This document shows, piece after piece, positions 58,465 through 64,000 of a stretch of 64,000 nucleotides of DNA (positions are counted from its first letter, which is position 1; the number at the start of each line of letters is the position of its first letter). The stretch comes from Adiantum capillus-veneris. Lineage: Eukaryota > Streptophyta > Polypodiopsida > Polypodiales > Pteridaceae. The stretch covers positions 131,250,018 through 131,314,017 of the forward strand of contig CM043968.1 of NCBI GenBank assembly GCA_014529385.2. Reading direction: 5' to 3'. The notes beneath the pieces were generated by a model, which was given only the letters and a program-made list of their open reading frames with translations, did not search any database and had not been told where the DNA came from. The translations under genes were made by a program, and so were the position numbers.

Positions 58465-58503
<39 letters not shown>
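58465..58503. repeat. 39-nt G homopolymer
   Basis: Thirty-nine uninterrupted G follow GGGGGA. A run of this length is unusual in plant DNA and is a common place for sequencing or assembly error. Pyrimidine-rich DNA follows (58670-59080), resembling a gene leader. Confidence 0.95.
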
Positions 58504-58504
<1 letters not shown>

Positions 58505-58669
58505 AAATAGGAGGAAAGAGGTGTCATAAAAGAGGGAGGGACCCCCCAAAAAAAAAATGCGCATGCTTAAAAACCCTAAAAAATGAAAATTTTAAAAAGT
58601 TTCAAAGTTGACTCATTTGTCTCCAAAACTACCCCCAAACATAAACTAACTTAAAAAAGTCATCTTCCC

Positions 58670-59084
58670 CCCCAAAAATCCACTTTTCTCTCTCTCCCTC
58701 ACTACTTTTCTCTCCCACACTCTCCCTCTTCTCCCTCCTCCCATTCTCTCTCTATAGTCAAGGCATCCATCAACAAAAGCTTTCCACCACTCTCTTCCTC
58801 TTTCCATATCTCCCCCTTCTCTCACACCTCCATCAACCCTCTACAGTCCCACACTCCATAGCCCACAGCTCCACTATCCTCGCTACCTCTCACTCCTCCC
58901 CTCTTTCTCTATCTCCACTGTCAAAGCCACCATAGCCACCATAGGAAGCTCGCCTCACCCTCCCCTTAGCTCCTCATTCTCTCTCCACAGTACCCACACA
59001 CAATAGCCCACAGCCTTGCCGACTTCTCTCCCTCACCTTCCTCCCACCCATTTCAAATCCCTTACTAAGCCCAACTTCCCAAGC
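58670..59084 (+). promoter_or_regulatory. Pyrimidine-rich presumed 5' leader of the next gene
   Basis: Over 400 bp of CT-rich sequence, with many CTCTC and CCACC words and no long open frame of its own, ends at the ATG at 59085. Plant 5' untranslated regions and promoters are often of this kind. Confidence 0.35.
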
Positions 59085-60409
59085 ATGTCCACGCATAGAC
59101 GGCCCAAAACAGAGATAGAGGATATTGTGTTGCACAACACAAAAGATTTAGAGGGATATGGATACCACAGGTATTCAAGAAGGGTGCATGGGTCTTCATG
59201 CAACCGTCACGTGCTGGACCTCATCGCGTACGATGTCGAGGCGTATTGGAACATCATTGGAAGGGCCGACTATTGGTATTCAAAGAAACCAAGTTTGGAA
59301 TGGTGGCCATCATGCAACACGTGTACACTGCAGCTGAGATCCACCTCAAGAGAGCTTCAACTCAATTTGCACCTCATTGTAAGTCTTCATGGTTTAGCTA
59401 TCCCATGCATATGTCATGTTTACGTTTATGCGATCATTATGTTTGACTAAGGGCATTTGTAAAGATGTTTTTCCATCCAGCTTAGTTGAGGAGTAGCCGC
59501 TTGAGTGCCTCTCATGCACGTTCATGGTTGTGCATGCTCACATTGAGGAGCTTATGTTTCCTAATGTCTCATCGAAAAAACTTACCAAGCAGCGAATATT
59601 CATGTACTCCCACAAGTACGTGGTGCCGAAGTCAAGCCAAAGCTATGGTAGGTTAGAAGCCGTGGAGACACCCTCATTGCATCATGCAGAATGGCCAACT
59701 CCATACCATTGGGCCTTGCTTTCTTTCAAACGCAAGGTGCTGCAAGATTTCCAAGGGTCCCTAAAGTTTGGTAAGGCAACCAGATCGGTGGGTCTCAGTT
59801 GGCATTGTCCCATTCATTTGTTTGTGCATGCATTCTGCTCTCTGTCGATTGTAGAAACACCAACAATGTTTGTTTGTTGCAAAGAAGTTGACATAGATGC
59901 AATGGACACCATTCTAGGTGTCACTTGGGGCTATGTTGACGGTTTGCATGACCGCCGTTATAAGTGCAATGTGTCCCCCACACAGCTTTGCCTTCGGTAT
60001 TTGAAAGCAAGGTGCACCTTGTATTCATGGTTTAGCTACGAGAGGTGGATGCACAAACGTGGCAAATGGATACCCTTGCAGCTGACAGCCGAAGAGGTTC
60101 AATCCTTTGAAATTCGTGTCCACATGCCCAATAATGAGGTGGAGGTGGTTGCAATGAATCCGCATTGGACTCTTGCCAATCTTCGGGAACACTTTGTCAT
60201 AATGGGATTCGAGGATGTCGGCAATGCAAGTTTCAAACTTGGACAACGCAAGGTCTGCTTTGTGCTTGCTTAGCTACCTTTTCTTATTTTTTGTGGGTAT
60301 TTGTATTTTGATTGTCCACTTTTTGGTTGTGTAGATTGGAAGGCGGATGGAGGCCACTATGCTTGTTTACAAAGATTGGGCTATAGACGAAATCATCTTG
60401 TCTAAGTGA
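59085..60409 (+). CDS. Unrecognised spliced gene with possible C-terminal ubiquitin-like fold
   Basis: The best-supported exons are 59497-60252 (GTCTGC donor) and 60335-60409 (acceptor GTGTAG), joined in phase 0 and ending in TGA. An upstream exon 59085-59378 (donor GTAAGT) is plausible but seems to need a one-base shift near 59280. The middle part has FMYSHKYVVPKSSQSYGRLE, a Cys-containing segment near VCCKEVDIDAMDTILG and a basic FSYERWMHKRGKW. The end, FEIRVHMPNNEVEVVAMN, a TLANLREHF helix, ASFKLGQRK and VYKDWAIDEIILSK, has the strand-strand-helix-strand order of a ubiquitin-like fold, with a last stretch like the end of ubiquitin itself. No family was recognised; the fold is inference. 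It could be a transposon accessory gene. Confidence 0.45.
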
Positions 60410-60552
60410 ATTGGCTTGTAACTTTAATCGTTTATATATTGGATATTTTATTAAAGATTTTGAAAAGTTTTAAGGTGTTGTACTTGAGTTTTAAGGTAGT
60501 GTAAATTTATTTTTAAAATGCATGTTTTTTATTTTTTTCGAGATGGAATATG

Positions 60553-60562
60553 TCTATATAAG
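60553..60562 (+). promoter_or_regulatory. TATA box
   Basis: TCTATATAAG lies ~80 bp upstream of ATG 60643 and is followed by a short CA-rich leader, the usual plant promoter layout. It supports the next gene as a separately transcribed unit. Confidence 0.6.
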
Positions 60563-60642
60563 GGGGACCACCTCCTCATTTCACCATTTTCATCCCAGCA
60601 TTGCAGAGAGACCTAGCATACCCAATCACGCAAAGAGAAGAC

Positions 60643-62265
60643 ATGGCTGCTACTAGTGCTTTAGATGCATTCCTTACTAAGGTTGGGCATGCAAATCACC
60701 CTAAGCTTCAAGCATTTTTCACAACCCAACCCGATTTGGAAACCACCTTGACCCTCCACTCAATCTCTTGAGCACATTACTTCATACATTTCCACGTGCA
60801 TGGGGAGATTCATTGTTGAGTTACCAAACCGGCCAAGGCAATGGGTCCCTGAAGGCCTTCTCCACCACATCTACCAAGGGGACATGCCATTTCATCAGCG
60901 GCTTGCACACTTTGCTACCATAGCACAACCCGCCGGACAATATGTGCGGCTTGAAGCTAATGATGTGCGAGCAATGCGTAAGGGAAGGATCGGAATCACT
61001 TTTTTCTCTGTTCAGGCCATAATGATCTTCCTCCTTCACGAGTGCCCAGCAGGCCCTGACGTAGTGCTACCACACTTGCAGATCGGCGGGGTACTGGCTG
61101 ATGTGAAGGACCCCAAGCCCGCGGCCATTGACTCATCCGTAGAGGAGAGGACGCTTGCCTTGACCTATCCTGTAGGGATTCAAGGCCTCTTGGAGGCCTC
61201 TCCATCTGTCGGTTCATGCTCGGGACCGCCAGAAGGAACCACCACTCAGATTGCCATCCCTGAGGTAGAGATTACCCACTTCTCCTCCATTGTGGTGGGT
61301 GGGGAGGAGTTTGTGTTTATGCACGATCTGGAGAAATCCTTTAAGGTTATCATGGATGAGTGTTTCACCATCCTCGATGCCCATGGCAAGTTTGAGGTTG
61401 ATACCACCACCTCCCATGATGATGATCTCCTACTGCCCATGGGGAATACTTTGGCGGACACAGTGGCGATCGCACAAGCCGAGGTGGCAGCGGCCGAGCA
61501 GGCCAAGGTCTCTGAGGAGGAGTTTGTGGCCGTGCAAGCCATGTGTTTGGCTAAACGTGCAAGAGTGGATTCACCACCACCTGCTGCGACACCTGTTTTG
61601 CTTGATCGAAAGGGGAAGTCAAGTGTGGATCTTTACTTGCACCCGAATGCCGATGAGGAGGATCGTAGACAAGAGGTATAGATGCTCACTTACATTTGAT
61701 TGTTACAAATGATTTTGTTAATGTTATATCATAATTCTGTGCCATATCTCACAAAACCTATGTTTTGCAGGAGATTCTGGAGGTTGACGCCTGGGCGCAA
61801 TGGTCAGGGGGGAGGAGGACGCCGTTCCGACCTCAAGCGGCACTTGCTCACTACCTCGGCACACTTCTGACTAGTGTCGTGGTGTTTGTCCATGCCGACT
61901 ACTCTCCCAATGGTCGCTACAACATATTTGCTCTCCGTTCACTCTCCAAGGCGTTGTGTTTAACAACACTTTCCGAATCGGCCAACCTTGTAGTGCTTGG
62001 AAAGAAAGATTTTGCAATATCCACTTTCGGTGTTAACTTTCGCGGGCGCCTTATTGCCCGTGTCAGCATGAACCAAGCTGTAGGGGTTAATGACACCCAA
62101 GAAATCAAAACCACTTTACTTAACAGGGAGCCACCCAAAAAGGCCAAGCGCCAGAAAATTGTAATTCGAAAGATCCTAAAGCAAAAGCCGGATATCATGT
62201 TAAGCATTGATTTCTTTAATGAAACTAATTTTTGGTGTCTACGACTCTTACTTGCAAGGTTTTGA
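60643..62265 (+). CDS. Unrecognised two-exon gene, probable frameshift near its start
   Basis: After a TATA box, ATG 60643 opens MAATSALDAFLTKVGHANHP and runs to a TGA at ~60769. A +1 shift there joins a frame that stays open to 61675. The intron 61676-61770 (GTATAG to TTTTGCAG) joins exon 2 in phase 0, ending in TGA at 62265. Without the shift, the start would be ATG 60800 and the product 456 residues. Exon 1 has FFSVQAIMIFLLHECPAGPD, an acidic middle, an Ala/Glu-rich helix (AIAQAEVAAAEQAKVSEEEF) and DRKGKSSVDLYLH. Exon 2 ends with a basic PKKAKRQKIVIRKILK that could be a nuclear signal. No family was recognised. The clean intron and balanced codons argue for a real gene or a recent pseudogene. 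Confidence 0.5.
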
Positions 62266-62435
62266 ATTTCTTATATGTTGGGCTTCCATTGTGTATGAGA
62301 AGCACCATAATTTCTGATATGACTACTAAAGGGTTTGGCAAGCATTAAAATTATTAAAATGCATACTTTGTTATATCTAGGCTTCCAAAGTTGTGGATGT
62401 GCCTACTAAAAATTCTTGGAAGGCTCTAAAATGGG

Positions 62436-62505
62436 CTACCACAAGGGCGCGCATTTGGCCCTTCCATCAGCAAATGAAAGGGGAAAATGCGCGCCCTTGT
62501 GGCAG
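62436..62505. repeat. Hairpin repeat, copy 1
   Basis: Left arm CTACCACAAGGGCGCGCATT(T) (62436-62456) pairs with 62485-62505, one mismatch over 21 bp, 28-nt loop. Confidence 0.9.
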
Positions 62506-62860
62506 ATGATTTTGGACCCATCTAGGAGCATACCTAGGTGCAAAACAAATAGACAAGACATTAATATGTTTTATCTGCTCATTTGGGGTAATCTTAAGCC
62601 CATCTTGGCCCAGATACTGAAAGTTGTAATAACAAACCACAAGAGGAAACTATGTGGCAATCTCTAGCCCATTTTGGAGTATAGGACTGACTTCACAGAT
62701 GCAATAACCATCCTTCAAAATTTCTATGCTACATGGACTAAGGGGGGATGATTGCCAGATGCATCTATCCTAATTGAAGCATTGAATCAAACAAAATATC
62801 CTTATTGCTTGTTAAAATTATTTGGAAACCATTGGAAAGTGTTTGGAATGCACTAGAAAA

Positions 62861-62934
62861 GGCTGCCACAAGGGCGCGCATTTTGTCCATCCATATGCCT
62901 CTGGAAGCCCCAAATGCGCGCCCTTGTGGCAGCC
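62861..62934. repeat. Hairpin repeat, copy 2
   Basis: Perfect 23-bp arms (62861-62883 and 62912-62934), starting GGCTGCCACAAGGGCGCGCA, with a 28-nt loop. The copies lie ~425 bp apart, and both are followed by GGAGCATACC, so they look like diverged tandem duplicates. The core CCACAAGGGCG also begins the inverted repeat at 4488. Confidence 0.92.
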
Positions 62935-63154
62935 AGTTTGGGAGCATACCAAGCCATTTTCAACACTTTGTAGATGCTTTTTCCATGCAATAGTGAGTCA
63001 CATAGCATGGATGTATTAGGAAGTGCATGCCCCACTTAGCCAAGGTGCTTAACGTAGGCAAGTTTTCACAATAACAAGCTAATGGCTACATACATACGAT
63101 AGAAGGTAGACAAAACTTGGACCAGTGCTACATCGCATGGTACAAAATTAAAAC

Positions 63155-63269
63155 AATACAATGCGCAGTGGGGTATAAAATAAAAGAAGCTTATATTCAA
63201 ATTCTTCCCAATACAATGCACAGAGTGGGGTATACAATCAAAAGACGCTTGCATTCAAATTCTTCCCAA
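63155..63269. repeat. 55-bp tandem repeat, two copies
   Basis: AATACAATGC(G/A)CAG...TGGGGTATA...ATTCAAATTCTTCCC is repeated directly at 63155 and 63210. It lies just downstream of the H3-like gene and may be part of its 3' untranslated region. Confidence 0.85.
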
Positions 63270-63316
63270 TCTTGGAAGTTCCATAAATACAAAAAGGTTT
63301 GATGCCTAATTACAAG

Positions 63317-64000
63317 CTATTCCTCATGGTGCAAACGGCGAGAAAGCTGCATATCCTTGGGCATAATGGTTACACGCTTTGCATGGATGGTACATAGGTT
63401 CGAATCCTCGAATATGCTAGTTAGATATTGCTCTGCTGCCTCTTGGACTGCCTCTATGGCCACGACGCCCATCCGAAACTGAGTGTTGTACAATTGAAAA
63501 ACCTCCCTGCATAGCCTTGCAAAAGGGGCTCTCCGAATCAAGAGCTTGGTGCTCTTTTGATAGTGGAGAATCTCCGCAAAAGCACGGATGGACTTTCGTA
63601 CCTTCTGAGGTCGACGTGGAGGTGCATTTGTGGCAAGAGTTGGGGCAGCTTGCTTCCTCTTCTTGTAGACAATGCTCTTTCTCTTTTTTTTCTGCACAGG
63701 CACTTCCAACACCTCATAATCTGATTCCACCCACTCTCCATCTGATTCGTGCTCTTCACTATTGAGCGGATGTGATGGTGTAGGTCCACTCCCTTTAGGA
63801 AGTGTCTTACCCCCAATAGACATGTGAGCCTCATAAGTTTGTATTTTAACGCCAACCCATGGGGCATCTTCATCCGTTTGCGTCTCTTCGGAGCCTTCTG
63901 ACGGCTGCTTTTGGCTGTTTGTTTCTTTACCTTGGTCGCTCTCATCCTCCCTATTGCCATCAGAATCGTTGGAGTCCGATGAATAGACAACAAGGCGATG
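63317..64000 (-). CDS. Divergent histone H3-like protein with long novel N-terminal region (partial)
   Basis: One minus-strand frame is open from the window edge (64000) to TAG 63317, 227 codons, with the start outside the window; an internal ATG lies at 63823. The last ~100 residues are an H3 histone fold. They have [21 protein letters not shown], then [15 protein letters not shown] and [18 protein letters not shown], co-linear with canonical H3. Loop 1 has no insertion, unlike most plant CENH3. The region equal to H3 D77-F84 is changed (LYNTQFRM), so K79 is Asn, while the K56, K115 and K122 equivalents remain. In place of the H3 tail are a Ser/Asp/Glu-rich stretch, an [12 protein letters not shown] segment and a basic [14 protein letters not shown] that may be a nuclear signal. 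No introns are seen. It could be an H3 variant, an unusual CENH3 or a mobile-element-borne histone. Confidence 0.85.
   Translation of the reverse strand, partial: HRLVVYSSDSNDSDGNREDESDQGKETNSQKQPSEGSEETQTDEDAPWVGVKIQTYEAHMSIGGKTLPKGSGPTPSHPLNSEEHESDGEWVESDYEVLEVPVQKKKRKSIVYKKRKQAAPTLATNAPPRRPQKVRKSIRAFAEILHYQKSTKLLIRRAPFARLCREVFQLYNTQFRMGVVAIEAVQEAAEQYLTSIFEDSNLCTIHAKRVTIMPKDMQLSRRLHHEE

Larger units (their letters stand above)
62266..63316. other. Intergenic region with hairpin repeats
   Basis: No gene. It separates the plus-strand gene ending at 62265 from the minus-strand H3-like gene, so the two converge. It holds two hairpins (62436-62505 and 62861-62934) and a 55-bp tandem repeat (63155-63269). 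Confidence 0.5.

Noticed and set aside
63317-63823. Straight CENH3 assignment for the H3-like gene
   Set aside because: Loop 1 has no insertion and the VTIMPKD region is canonical H3, whereas plant CENH3 usually differs at both. It is left as an H3-like variant.
1-64000. CRISPR array or prokaryotic operon
   Set aside because: No evenly spaced identical short repeats with unique spacers, and all genes show plant or retroelement character with GT-AG introns.

Overview
The window is nuclear DNA from a land plant, most likely a large, repeat-rich genome. The evidence is a plant DUF241-family gene present in three copies, Ty1/copia retrotransposons with an initiator-Met-tRNA type primer site, plant CACTA (En/Spm) transposase genes with GT-AG introns, LINE reverse transcriptase, MITEs and very long GT/CT microsatellites. 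A fern or another large-genome plant is a guess from the overall style; nothing here fixes the lineage. No prokaryotic, organellar or CRISPR features were seen.

Layout. 1-9.06 kb is mostly decayed DNA: an unrecognised coding-like stretch, a tandem 400-440 bp repeat that also occurs in the CACTA element at 38.3 kb, a 1.35 kb terminal-inverted-repeat element, and remnants of a plus-strand CACTA element. From 9.06 kb a higher-order repeat begins. Each unit holds two related ~3 kb sub-units, A and B, each led by a GGTTATGG-type minisatellite, followed by a DUF241 gene and then LINE DNA. It occurs three times, at 9.1-22.1, 24.7-31.9 and 46.2-53.8 kb. Unit 1 carries a young copia insertion (12859-18036, 227 bp LTRs, 5-bp target duplication) and a frameshifted DUF241 copy. 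Unit 2 holds the only intact DUF241 gene. Unit 3 holds a truncated copy. All B sub-units carry a ~480 bp Mutator-like MITE, and the A sub-units preserve the empty site.

Between units 2 and 3 lies a nest of insertions. A LINE copy is interrupted by a 10.3 kb CACTA element (32.65-42.93 kb), whose two minus-strand genes (TNP2-like transposase and Transposase_24-like ORF2) carry disabling mutations. The CACTA element contains a heavy-metal-associated (HMA/HIPP-like) gene fragment, apparently captured from the host. That fragment is in turn split by a palindromic copia derivative with its own 5-bp target duplication.

The right end (57-64 kb) differs. After a CACTA transposase remnant and a 39-nt G run come two spliced plus-strand genes with no recognised family, one ending in a possible ubiquitin-like fold. 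Next are two copies of a hairpin repeat also found at 4.5 kb. At the right edge a minus-strand gene encodes a divergent histone H3 core behind a long novel N-terminal region. That H3-like gene and its neighbours are the most intriguing part of the window. The rest is a layered record of duplication and transposition, in which only DUF241 copy 2, the H3-like gene and possibly the 59-62 kb genes look like candidate host genes.
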